A DNA stretch of 64,000 nt, taken from contig NC_134989.1 in the NCBI RefSeq assembly GCF_050947335.1, positions 8,921,501 through 8,985,500 on the forward strand, read 5' to 3'. Source of the DNA: Megachile rotundata. Its lineage: Eukaryota; Arthropoda; Insecta; Hymenoptera; Megachilidae. The notes under the pieces are model-generated. The model saw only the letters and a program-made list of their open reading frames with translations, searched no databases and was not told where the DNA came from. Positions within the stretch are counted from its first letter, which is position 1. The number at the start of each line of letters is the position of its first letter. Shown one piece after another: positions 11,475 through 21,905 of this stretch. The position numbers and the translations under genes were made by a program.

Positions 11475-13192
11475 TCACATTCTTGTGATATTCTTATTGT
11501 TTGTTTCTTACGTTTTAGAAGACAATGAGAATTCTTTGCGAGATTAGCCATCATCTCTGCTGAGATATGTTAAATTCAGTTAATTTCATGTACGTCTAAG
11601 AACAGGTAATTCTTAATACGATAATTGCTTGAGTATCGCATTTATTTTGTTCTCGTTAAAATAACATATATCTTTAAAGGCGTTCAAATGTAGATACGAT
11701 AGCAATTTCATATGTAAATTCTTGCTGAGAAAGTTGAAAATACTGAGTGGTGGTGAAATTTCCGTAACTAGTTGGTACTATGGTGCTTCATGGCCGAGTT
11801 TTCTCCAAAGATTTTATTATTTCTTTCCTCGTTCGTAATCACCTACTTTTATAGGAATTTTTATGCTCTATCGAGTGTATGCTCGTTAACGATAATCATT
11901 CAGAACTACTTTAAAGTCTAATCACGTTTGTAAATTCTGTGAAACATTAATTAACCCCTTGCTCTACTTTGGGGAAACGTACTCGTATTTCGTGATTAAC
12001 TTTACTCGAATTTTTAATACGTTTTAGCTTAGAATTCAAGTGCAATTGTAATTTGTATAGTTAACGATTGTATAATACCAAAGTGACATAACTTTCAACT
12101 TTCTTTAACTTAATGCTTTGCACTCCTTAATTTACCTACCAACTTCTTCATTTATAAAATAGACCAAAAGGGGGTTCTCAATAAAATGTATTGCAACAGT
12201 GTGGAATATGTGATAAATTCTTCATTTATTGTAAATATTAAATAAATGAAAATATACTCGTATATATTCAAACAATCTATTTATCTGAATTATTTGTAAG
12301 ATCCAAGAGAAATGTGATGTAGAGCCACCCTTGACATAGAAGTTCAAAGGGCCATTGTAGCTGTGATTAGTTCTGACGCACCTAAAACTCATTTCTTTTT
12401 TCAATATTTTTTACCAATTCTTGTTATGGTAATATAGCAAGAGCAATTAAAGTGCTTCAGATGCAGATAATTAAAAATCGAGCAATGTTCGCAAGCTCGA
12501 TCTTTCTGTATCAGATTTCTTTATCTCAAGATGGTTTAACGTGATACCTGTTTGCTTTCAATAAATGTTGCATACAGGGCGTTACACAATTTTTTACCCA
12601 CCTGCAACTATCTGATAAATAAAATTTAAAAATTGCAGGATAATTGTAAAATAGAAACTAGTGAAAAAAGAAGAATTCGAAAACTATTTTCACGGAGAAA
12701 TCGGGGTTGCTTAAGATTTTTAGATATAGAAACATTATTTTTACTATATGTTACTAATATTCATTATAAGCATTTTCAAAGTATTTACATCAATTTTACA
12801 AGGTTGAAAAGTTGAAAAAGAAAGACATATACTAAAATAATTACACAATATATATTAAGCATTTATATTATAAATAACTATAAATAACAAATCATATGTC
12901 ACAAAAAATACAGTAGAATTTTGTCGAGATGTACGAGTAATTTGTATGCTGTATACAAACATGTGTGTGCGCGCGCAGCGTGACGTGCAGTGTATCACTT
13001 GTGTAAGATTAATAGTTGTTAAATATAGTTATATAGTCAAATAAAGTCCATCAGTTCTTACTCAAATGATACCAGTACCCAATGTATAATTTAACAAGTA
13101 TGTTACAGAGAAATTACAAAATATTGCAAATAAATTATTGGTCAATGTGCAGGTTTAATTTATTCTTTGCCGACCGCCATATTTGCATACTC

Positions 13193-13204
13193 TGCGCATG
13201 CGCA
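13193..13204. promoter_or_regulatory. NRF1/erect-wing-type palindrome
   Basis: TGCGCATGCGCA matches the NRF1 consensus YGCGCAYGCGCR, the site bound by the insect orthologue erect wing. It is CpG-rich in an AT-rich setting. Two more perfect matches occur at 23374 and 23394. Confidence 0.4.
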
Positions 13205-13555
13205 TTTTGGAATACGCGTCGAAATCATAACTTCACCTATTCATTTGGATGGGGTATTTAAATTGAAATACTCTTTGGAGGAGTTTTAAATGTAACTTAA
13301 TACGAAAAATGTGCGTTATCTAATTACCATATTAACATATTAACATATTAGTAATGATGTAATCGTTAATGTTTCGAATTTGTCTCGACGTCCTATGCAA
13401 AATAATAAAAAGAAAAATTGTGTTCCTATTGCTGAAACCTTGGTGATCCCAATTTAGTCAAGAAAATAGACTATTTTCAACATTTCTTTTCCTGATATTT
13501 ATTATACACTCTACACTCTGAAATTTTTGTCTCTGACCCCTTTTATTGTCAGATG

Positions 13556-13890
13556 GCTGTAAGTGGAAGAATCGTGCGTCGTCTTGGATGTAACACCCTG
13601 TATAATGAAAAATGGTGCGTCGTGTTAAATGTAACAGCTTGTATAGTAAAAAATCGTTCGTCACGTTAAATGTAACACCTTGTACAGTAAAAAATCGTGC
13701 GACGATTAGATGTAACACTCTATACAGTAAAAAAGTGTGCACCGCATTAAATGAGCACCCTGTATAGTAAAAAATCGTGCGCCACATTAGATGTAACACC
13801 CTGTACATTAAAAAATTTTGCGTCGCGTTGGATATAACACCTTGTATAATAAAACATCATGCATCGCGTTAAATGTAACAATCTGTATAG
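13556..13890. repeat. 41-bp tandem repeat with a TGTAACACCCTGTATA core
   Basis: About eight copies of a ~41-bp unit: AGTAAAAAATCGTGCG, then GTTAAATGTAACACC, then CTGTATA. Starts at 13645, 13686, 13726 and 13766 give the period. The CG dinucleotides make it CpG-rich relative to its surroundings. A minus-strand frame of 116 codons (13458-13808) is produced by the repeat and is not a gene. Confidence 0.9.
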
Positions 13891-15163
13891 CGTAAAAGCG
13901 ATTCGTGTTAATCTATTAAGTAATTTCGCTCTTGTTGATTTCTAAAAATAAAACGACCTCGCTTTCGATCCTAGCCTATGCGGGCCAGTGAAGTCGTCTG
14001 AATCGGTGTAATTTCTGTCGAGGGAAGGGTACGCTATTCAAAATATCACCCACTTGATATCTCGCTGAAATTGGCCATCCTGAATACGATTACTTTGAAA
14101 CTGAGACGTTGTACAGGATGCGTAGGCACAACGTAGGATTTTACTTTCGCCGTTGACACAATGAAATTGGAAGTGCTTGAACGCGTTTGATTATGGCAAG
14201 GGAAAACAGGATAATAAGGACGAGTTGTTCGGCTAACTAGCCTTTTCAGTTTCTGATTCTCGATAGCCATACAATTTCCTGTTGAAAACATTTTATGTAC
14301 CGGGTGATTATCGTTAATGATCGCTGGAGCGGTTTACACATCTTTGGTAATCTTGCAAAAACGTTTCGTAATGAGCTAAAGTTACATTACTTAATAATTC
14401 TTCAAACCTGACATTTTTTGAAATTCATTTTGTGAGCTGTGTTACATTGCTTATTTATAATTCCTTTCGTATTTTTCTTTTGTTACAAAATAACAGCAAA
14501 ATACTATATTTGCAAATATGTCCTCAACATTATCATTTATTAGGTTATGTATTTGATTTAGAAGCCCAAACCTCTGATTTCTCTTCAACAAAAGATATTA
14601 CAAAAAGAAAATGTTTAAACCTAACCTAACAACACCTAAAAGATCATCGCATAAAATAAAGAAATGAAAGAAGAAATAAAGAAATTATAATATTAGTGCA
14701 AAGTGTACCAGTCTCCACATATCAGACCTGTGATCAGTCTCCAATTGTAAACAGTGTCTGAATATTAATCACCTGAATTCAGTTAGCGTTCATTGTTCTC
14801 AGTTTCAGTCGTTAAAGTTCAGATTACTTATTCATATTTCCAGCAATTTCCGAACATGCACGGTTCGTATGATTCATTAAAGGCTCGTTAAAACTTGACT
14901 GGCATTTCTGTTCAGGAGAAAATTAGCAAATAATACGCAGCCCCTGGTGGTCGAATCGTCGGGCATAAATTAGTTAAATGTAAGGCAAACCCAGTTTAAT
15001 TACGGATTAAGCGTTTGTGATCCAGTAAATACGTGGCTGCTTAGGTGTGGCGTCCTTGAGACTGCGCCTAGAAACCTCGTGTTCCGTGATAATTAGGAGA
15101 CACGAATTCGTAACATGACTTCCGTTTCTTTCGAATGAACTCGTAAATGATGACAGAGGCTGT
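13891..15163. other. Unique DNA
   Basis: No gene recognised; an 81-codon minus-strand frame (14046-14291) has no known motif. A short telomere-like CCTAACCTAAC run lies at 14620-14630. Confidence 0.4.
14620..14630. repeat. Telomere-like CCTAACCTAAC word
   Basis: Two copies of the insect CCTAA (TTAGG) pentamer with extra C. Similar words occur at 46575-46586 and 50049-50060. Confidence 0.4.
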
Positions 15164-15942
15164 GTGGAGGAGGTATCTTGGAAGTTTGGAATTTGGGAAT
15201 TTGGGAGTTTGGGAATTTGGGAGGTTGGGAATTTGGGAGGTTGGAAATTAGGGAGATTGGGAATTTGGGAGATTGGGAATTTGGGAGATTGGGAATTTAG
15301 GAGGTTGGCAATTTGGGAGATTGGGAATTTGAGAGTTTGGGAATTTGAGAGATTGGAAATTTTGGAGATAGGAATTTGGAAGATTGGGAATTAGGGAGAT
15401 TGGGAATTTGGGAGGGTGGGAATTTGGGAGATTGGGAATTTGGGAGATTGGGAATTTGAGAGTTTGGGAATTTGGGAGATTGGAAATTTGGGAGATTGGG
15501 AATTTGGAGGATTGGGAATTTGGGAGTTTGGGAATTAGGGAGATTGGGAATTTGGGAGGGTGGGAATTTGGGAGATTGGGAATTTGAGAATTTGGGAATT
15601 TGGGAGATAGGAATTTGGAAGATTGGGAATTAGGGAGATTGGGAATTTGGGAGGGTGGGAATTTGGGAGATTGGGAATTTGGGAGATAGGAATTTGGGAG
15701 TTTGGGAATTAGGGTGATTGGGAATTTGGGAGGGTGGGAATTTGGGAGATAGGAACTTGGGAGTTTGGGAATTTGAGTGATTGGAATTTGGGAGATTGGG
15801 AATTTGGGAGATAGGAATTTGGGAGTTTGGGAATTAGGGTGATTGGGAATTTGGGAGGGTGGGAATTTGGGAGATAGGAACTTGGGAGTTTGGGAATTTG
15901 AGTGATTGGAACTTGGGGTCTTGGGAATTCGGGAATTTGTCA
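15164..15942. repeat. 15-bp GGGAATTTGGGAGAT minisatellite with a ~125-bp higher-order repeat
   Basis: Around 50 copies of a 15-bp unit, GGGAATTTGGGAGAT or a close variant. Because 15 is a multiple of three, several frames stay open: a 239-codon minus-strand frame (15248-15967, IPNLPNSQ-like repeats) and 76- and 67-codon plus frames. These are artefacts. Near the right end a block starting AGGGTGATTGGGAATTTG recurs at 15711 and 15836, a 125-bp higher-order duplication. Confidence 0.92.
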
Positions 15943-16140
15943 ATTTGAGAATTTGGAAAATTAGCAAATTGGAAATTCGAGAGTTGGAAACTTGAAAATT
16001 TGGAAAATTAGAAAATTGGGAGGTGGAAACTCGAGAATTTGGAAAATTAGCAAATTGGAAATTTGAGAGTTGGAAACTTGAAAATTTGGAAAATTAGAAA
16101 ATTGGGAATTTGGAGTTGCAACCTTGAGAATTTGAGAATT
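15943..16140. repeat. Second locus of the 47-bp minisatellite family
   Basis: About four monomers of the unit seen at 10-11 kb (AATTTGGAAAATTAGCAAAT, then GAGAGTTGGAAACTTGA). They are more diverged and follow directly on the 15-bp array. The block ends in AATTTTGAAATTT and the hairpin, exactly as the 10-11 kb array does. Confidence 0.85.
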
Positions 16141-16162
16141 TTGAAATTTTGAAATTTGAGAA

Positions 16163-16183
16163 TTAGAGGTGAACCATCTCTAA
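16163..16183. other. Hairpin ending the second 47-bp array
   Basis: TTAGAGGTG and CATCTCTAA form a 9-bp stem with one G-T step around loop AAC. It is the same element as at 11145-11167. Confidence 0.7.
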
Positions 16184-17129
16184 AAACAGAGAAGGTATCT
16201 TTCCCTAGAAATGGGCTGAAAGAGATCAAATTAACTCTCACAGCAACAAAATTATGTAACATCATCAAACTGATATAATCACACGTTAGCAAACTATATG
16301 ATTAAAATATTCACAGTTATTTTTGGTTTCTGATGAAAAGCTATTTTTGTCGTCTTATCTGATCATATAGGATAGACATGCAGTAAGTTGATTTAGTAAA
16401 GACTGTCTGACATTTGAATAATCCAGCTTCTGGGTAGTGGGCGTAATCATTTTTTACACTTGCAACACGGTTCTTGCAATTTGTACTTGCAGCTGATTCT
16501 TTAGGAAAGAATCTTTATCCGATTAACGCTCCAGAAAAATTTTTAGTCTTGCAACAAAATTCGTTTTGTACAACGGTTTGATTCGTAATACAAAACAACA
16601 GTTTCTTGTAGTCACTTATACTCACTGTAACTTTTACTTTTAACTTTTACTTTAACTCGTTTACTTAGATTGTTGCAAATGAAATGGTTCGAACGCATAG
16701 AAAGCCAGACATTTGATGACATAACATAAAATAACACTTACTAAAATGACTATGTGAACAGTTAACATTCGCAGCGCAGTTAGCTTACGTTAGACGGAAA
16801 GGAATGCATTATAAAGAACTATCGATATAAATGAAATCATTTGAAATTCATAGAATGTTCAGACCACACATTCTGTGCAAACTTTTTCACAAGAACACGT
16901 AATTTAGTTTGCAAATCATAATAAAATAGTTGTGGTGCATCTAGCATGTCTATCGAATTTAAATTTGGTGAAACGTAGTTAATATCTAATTCTACGACTT
17001 AGGAGAAAATAATTGGCATGCTAGTTTACATGTTAGACGTGAAGGAATTTTAAAAAACTGTCGATATAAGTAATTGTTTGAAATTTGTAGTAGCTAAATG
17101 TTCAGACCACGTATTGTACTTTACACATA
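16184..17129. other. Unique DNA with a diverged local duplication
   Basis: Two stretches, about 16776-16877 and 17023-17120, share the order TTAGACG - AAGGAAT - AACTATCGATATAA-like - TTTGAAATT - AATGTTCAGACCAC. This is an old ~100-bp duplication just upstream of the mariner insertion. No gene is visible. Confidence 0.45.
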
Positions 17130-17832
17130 CACAGTATGTCGGAAAAGTAAAGGAACTTTTTAAATTTAAGGAAAACTAGCGTCATTTATTAAAACAATGT
17201 TATCTGAAAACAGTGTACCTCCCCTACAAAACACAACAATCATTGGAATCGAGCAACGAATTGTAAACTTATAGCGTTTAATGCGACAGAACCTTTCGTC
17301 ACCGTGTCACAAAATCACGAGCAAGTGCAACAAATTGCTCGCGTTGAATATTGCGAGGATCTTATCAAAGCAGCCAGACGAAACTGTACATTCCTGGAAT
17401 CAATTGTAACTAGTGATGAGACTTGGTGCTTCAAGTATGAACCTCAAACAAAGCGCCAAAGTGCTACGTGGAAATCTCCAGGCTCTCCAAAATAAAAAAA
17501 TTGCGATTCTAGAAGTCCCGAGAGAAGACAATGTTAATTTGCTTTTACGATTCTAAAGGAATTATACTTCGGGAATTCGTTCCACAGGGACAAAATGTTA
17601 ATGGCGAATATTATCTGGGTGTTATGGAACATTTGTGGAAGAGGATCGTTCGTGTGAGGCCCGAATATCGAGCGCCGGGAAGTTGGTTTCTGTTGCATGA
17701 TAACGTACCATGTGAACTGTCGCTGTTCGTAAATTTTTGGCGAAAAAACAAGTCTGTTCCAACATCTTCCTATGCCTGACTTATCTCCATTATCTTACTT
17801 ACTTTTTCCAAAACTGAAATTACCTATAAAAT
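17130..17832 (+). mobile_element. Defective mariner-family transposon, copy 1
   Basis: The left end begins CACAGTATGTCGGAAAAG directly after a TA, the mariner target. Downstream, pieces of transposase are readable in different frames: VTSDETWCFKYEPQTKRQSA (first catalytic Asp), MLICFYDSKGIILREFVPQG, GEYYLGVMEHLWKRIVRVRP, GSWFLLHDNVPCE (second Asp), then a PMPDLSPLSYLLFPKLK-like block in another frame where the third catalytic Asp is Ser. The N-terminal DNA-binding part is missing: only ~290 bp separate the terminus from the catalytic region instead of ~500. The right inverted repeat is absent and the copy stops near 17832. It cannot code for active transposase. A sister copy lies at 40460-41248. 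Confidence 0.88.
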
Positions 17833-18517
17833 AAATATTTTATAAGATGCTGTTTTATAGAAACCGCAAATGTTCTAAAAAATCCGTCTCTAAAATTCAA
17901 TCATAACAAAAATCCAGACTGTAGGCATACAAATTCAACTGTGGACATATTTCAGCAGTGAGACTTCTGAGGCAATAGTTTTAAATAAAGGAATTCGCGA
18001 TCGTCTTGCAAACACGCCACGAAACATTCGTGGATTATGTAAACACGTCACTGTGATACAAAGATGAATGAAAAGCGGAAATGTTCCTTCCCACGTGGCA
18101 CGATCAAAACTCTGATTATTTCCCGTTAGCCACGTTCCTTCCGTGCGAAGGAATTTAATTTATCGATTAATCGGATGCCGTTCTGCTCCGGAAAGGAAGG
18201 AAACCATGAAACTACGACGATAATTAGGTTTAATTGAACCACATGGTTTCTAAGAAATTCAACCACTGTTACCACTGGCCAGCCATAAGAAGACTCGTTT
18301 TTTTCTTCTGTTTGTCTGTAACCGGTCTAGACATTTTTCACTCGCTTCCTGATTAATTGAAGATGCAACGGTTCCTGTAATTAAAATTGTTTAATTTCGA
18401 ATGCGTAGACAGTCTATGAAATACTCTTGCATTATACGATTCTAATTGTTCTATGTACACGTTCACCATCTTTAAGAATTTTTTATGAGTTAACGTTCAT
18501 TTTTATTTCCGTGTATA
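17833..18517. other. Unique DNA
   Basis: No frames, repeats or motifs that I can support. Confidence 0.4.
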
Positions 18518-18631
18518 TGCACATTTTTAGATGTATTTACAGACATGTTTATTTTTAAGATATCATTTATTTACAGACATATTTATTTTTAAGATGTCAT
18601 TTATTTACAGACATGTTTATTTTTAAGATAT
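18518..18631. repeat. 38-bp tandem repeat, about three copies
   Basis: ATTTACAGACATGTTTATTT followed by TTAAGATATC recurs three times with few differences, so the array is young. No function is apparent. Confidence 0.75.
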
Positions 18632-20204
18632 TACTCTAGTGTTTTGTCCAAATAAATATCTTTAGACCTAGATAATTTCACGACACAATTGAATAATTTC
18701 CACAGAATCATTCACTATTTAACGATCCTCTCGTTATGCAAACGTAACACTTTTACCATAGAAAAAATGTAAACAGTAAAATGAAAAGTGACTACAAGAT
18801 AAAGTCATTTATGGGGATACAAAATCGCGCAATCGTGTCGTATGCTAAGTGATCATTTGATTAATTGTGAAGCTATCGGTTCCTCGATCGACGTAATCCA
18901 TGGATCTGCAGCTATTAGAACGTTTTATGGGTTAGATCAAAGATAAAGTTTGTCAGACGGCTCCATAAAGTTTCAGTCACTGAAGGCATAAAATCCGCTT
19001 GTGCAAACATCCCGTGAGAATTGCTTTCCTTATTTCTGAGACACAAAAATATTCTCGTTTCATTGTAGGTGAAAAGTACACAAAATTGGATGAAAGACTT
19101 TGTGCAAGATTTTATAAGGACATTGCAAGGTCAACTAAAGTTCAGTGTCCTGTAGATGTCATTTTTGTACAAAACATTTTTTCATATTTTTCTCATATTG
19201 TTTTCATATTTTTTCATATTAGTTGAATAATGTGGTATAAGTTCATGTAAGCACAAAATCGTTTAATGAGTTACATAGCTAATTAGTACAATGCATAAGA
19301 GATATATAAGAGTATGCAGCTTTATAGGTTTACGATTTTAGATGGTTTCATCCTACGTTTTATTATCGCAGTAAAATTTTACTGGATGTAAATGATCACA
19401 CTAAACAGTGGAATTTAGATTAATAGTTTTCATCAATAACGTGAGAACACCTTTTTTAATTCTAAATTATATTTTCGTGTTCACATGCTTTATGTTTCAT
19501 ATTATTTTATATTATTACATTTTGTATTATGTTACATTGTACTTCGTCATTATTTAAATTTTAATATGCCACTTCTGAGTGATCATAAAATTGTTAAACC
19601 TATCCCCTATGTTTCTTGCTACCCCATAAAGTATCAGATATTTCACGAAACTAGTATTGAAAAAAATTTGAAATCGAAAGAAGAAAAAGAAGTTCGAATT
19701 AATCTGATGTAAGGGGGTTGTGAATCGGGTTCATGGTTGAGTAACGGGTCCATGGCCAGAACCAGGGACAGGATCAGAGACGAGATGACAGCTGGTCCTC
19801 GTATCGCCTTATATCGATGCAGCGATCGATAGATTCCATAACAGGACACGATCGAGAGTATTATGTAAACCCTCCGGGACCGGACAATCGGGTCACCGAA
19901 TCAGCGAGATTCGAGTTTTGTCGGTGACTGTTCACTCGTTATTGATTTTCATTTTTCACGACAACTTTGGCGACAGTTCGATAAAAGACGCTCTCTGAAT
20001 TATTAGGTCATGAGGATTATATTACGTAAGCTGCTTTAATACATTGTAGAATATACTAGTCATAATTGTGCTGATCGTGCATATATTTGAAAGTCCAGTA
20101 GGATTACGTTTTGATATTTTATGTGACATTTTGTGTAGTACGTTCATGTGTATGTAATGTATGTTCTATGTATTTTGTTGTGATACGTTGAGACACATAA
20201 TTGA
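18632..20204. other. Unique DNA with one GC-richer patch
   Basis: A moderately GC-rich patch at 19710-19990 contains CGATCGATAG and TATCGATG words and GGGACCGG/GGGTCACC, and could be a regulatory region or an old element end. Reading frames of about 75 codons (18999-19226, 19485-19712) are unrecognised. Confidence 0.35.
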
Positions 20205-20858
20205 AGAATGTTCAGGAATACATAAGTGGAGTTAGCTAGCAATAAAGAACACTAGTCTGCCATTAAATATGTGAATGCAATATTTAGTTTATGAAGATGC
20301 AGGTATGCATATGTGGAGTTCACTAGCAATACATATGTGGAGTTAGCTAGCAAAGGACACTAGTGTCTGTCATTAAATATGCGAATGCAACATTTAGTTT
20401 ATGAAGATGCAGGTATGCAGGTATGCATATGTGGAGTTAGCTAGCAATACATATGTGGAGTTAGCTAGCAAAGGACACTAGTGTCTGTCATTAAATATGC
20501 GAATGGAGCATTTAGTTTCTGAAGATGCAGGTATGCAGTATGCATATGTGGAGTTAGCTAGCAATACATATGTGAAGTTAGCTAGTCAAGAACACTTAGT
20601 GTCTGTCATTAAATATGCGAATGGAACATTTAGTTTGTGAAGATGTAGGTATGCAAGTATGCATATGTGGAGTTAGCTATCAAAGGACACTAGTGTTTGT
20701 CATTAAATATGTGAATGGAACATTTAGTTTGTGAAGATACAGGTATGCAGTATGCATATGTGAAATTCACTAGCAATACATATGTGGAGTTAGCTAGTAA
20801 AGGACACTAGTGTCTGTCATTAAATATGCGAATGGAACATTTAGTTTGTGAAGATGTA
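20205..20858. repeat. ~117-bp satellite, six copies, with internal palindromes
   Basis: Successive copies are marked by GGACACTAGTGTCTGTC at 20355, 20473, 20590, 20685 and 20802, plus an altered first copy near 20246. Spacing is 118, 117, 95 and 117 bp. Each full unit contains ATTAAATATGCGAATG, TTTAGTTTGTGAAGATG, GCAGGTATGCATATGTGGAG and GTTAGCTAGC, and the last two are themselves doubled. The short 95-bp copy lacks one internal sub-repeat. GACACTAGTGTC is a perfect 12-bp palindrome and GCTAGC a 6-bp one. Confidence 0.92.
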
Positions 20859-21788
20859 ACCAAAGATGTAAGATGATGCATTACTTGTAATTATAGTTGC
20901 CTAAATGTTTTTATTAATCATCAAACTTGCTATTCACATGTTATCCACTTATGACAAGATGCAAATGCAGAAATTGGATTCAACGTAGCATACTTTCAGA
21001 GTGCAAGGGTTAAACCCTTGATGAAACATAAAATAATGAAAATTGTGAATGAAAAACTCCTTTGAAACAAAACTTCCTCACTGAACAACATCAGAAGAAT
21101 CACAAAAGAACGAACTTTAATATTTAATTTACTTCCACCACATGTAATTATCTCCCACAGAAATGAAAAGTGAATTAGTGATATCGACCTAGAATTTTGA
21201 GGAGCTAATTATTAATTTCAAACGCGGAGAGAAACTGTTTGTAAAGTATATATTTTCCGTGGAAGATGGGCATTTATCTTAAATGGTACGAATTATTTAT
21301 CAGCCGGTACACGTGTTAACACCGAAATTGAAAGTCAGAGAAACAGTTCGATCTGTTTCGCTCTACTTTCCAGGGGACGTACTAAAATTTTATTCTTTCC
21401 GATCGTTCCTTTTCTAGATCTACTGTTAAATCATTCAACCATGCAGAGACATCATCGAGAGGAGGATAGGATAGAAAATTTCCTGTGCTACTTCGTGCAT
21501 ATAAGTATACTCGATGTTTAATGTTTTTGTTCATTCTCCAATGAGTTTAAGAGCAAAACTGTATTCTAATAAGTATTTATGTATCTCGCGTTTTCTTTTT
21601 GATGATTAGGATCTTATTGGAGCAATATAATTGAGAGGTTGTTAAATATGGGTCGTATTGGAAGAAAGTTGTGATGTAGTTTTTTTATTTTACTCATGTT
21701 GTGTAGTTTTTAAAGTGTTTTAAGATAGAAGTGAAAAATTAGGACTTTTGAAAGTGAAACTTGAGGTGTAATATTCAAATTTTTTAAT
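20859..21788. other. Unique DNA
   Basis: No gene or repeat recognised. Confidence 0.4.
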
Positions 21789-21905
21789 ACTGAAATTTTA
21801 GAATTTTAGAATTTTAGAATTTTAGAATTTTAGAATTTTAGAATTTTAGAACTTTAGCATTTTACAATATTACAATTTTGCAATTCTATAATTTTACAAT
21901 TTTAG
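21789..21905. repeat. 9-bp TTTTAGAAT minisatellite
   Basis: Seven near-perfect copies of AGAATTTT, then decayed versions (AGCATTTTACAATATTAC). The period is 8-9 bp. It is related in composition to the 27.6-kb array. Confidence 0.85.

Larger units (their letters stand above)
11168..13555. other. Unique AT-rich DNA with scattered motif matches
   Basis: This stretch contains a CRE palindrome (TGACGTCA, 11467-11474) and an NRF1-type palindrome (13193-13204). Open frames are all 60-73 codons without recognisable content. A TACAGGGCGTTACAC phrase near 12575 resembles the reverse complement of the core of the next tandem array. Confidence 0.4.

Noticed and set aside
13458..13808. 116-codon minus-strand frame (MYRVLHLMWR repeats)
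   Set aside because: Produced by the 41-bp tandem repeat.
15924..15935. GGGAATTC words in the minisatellites as NF-kB/Relish sites
   Set aside because: The full GGGRNNYYCC consensus is not kept in the arrays; the resemblance follows from the repeat word.
15248..15967. 239-codon minus-strand reading frame rich in IPNLPNSQ repeats
   Set aside because: It is the translation of a 15-bp minisatellite; the unit length is a multiple of three so frames stay open by construction. There is no start context, splice sites or non-repetitive domain.
19710..20000. Possible retroviral-type LTR starting TGTAAGGGGG
   Set aside because: No matching second LTR, primer-binding site or polypurine tract could be found.
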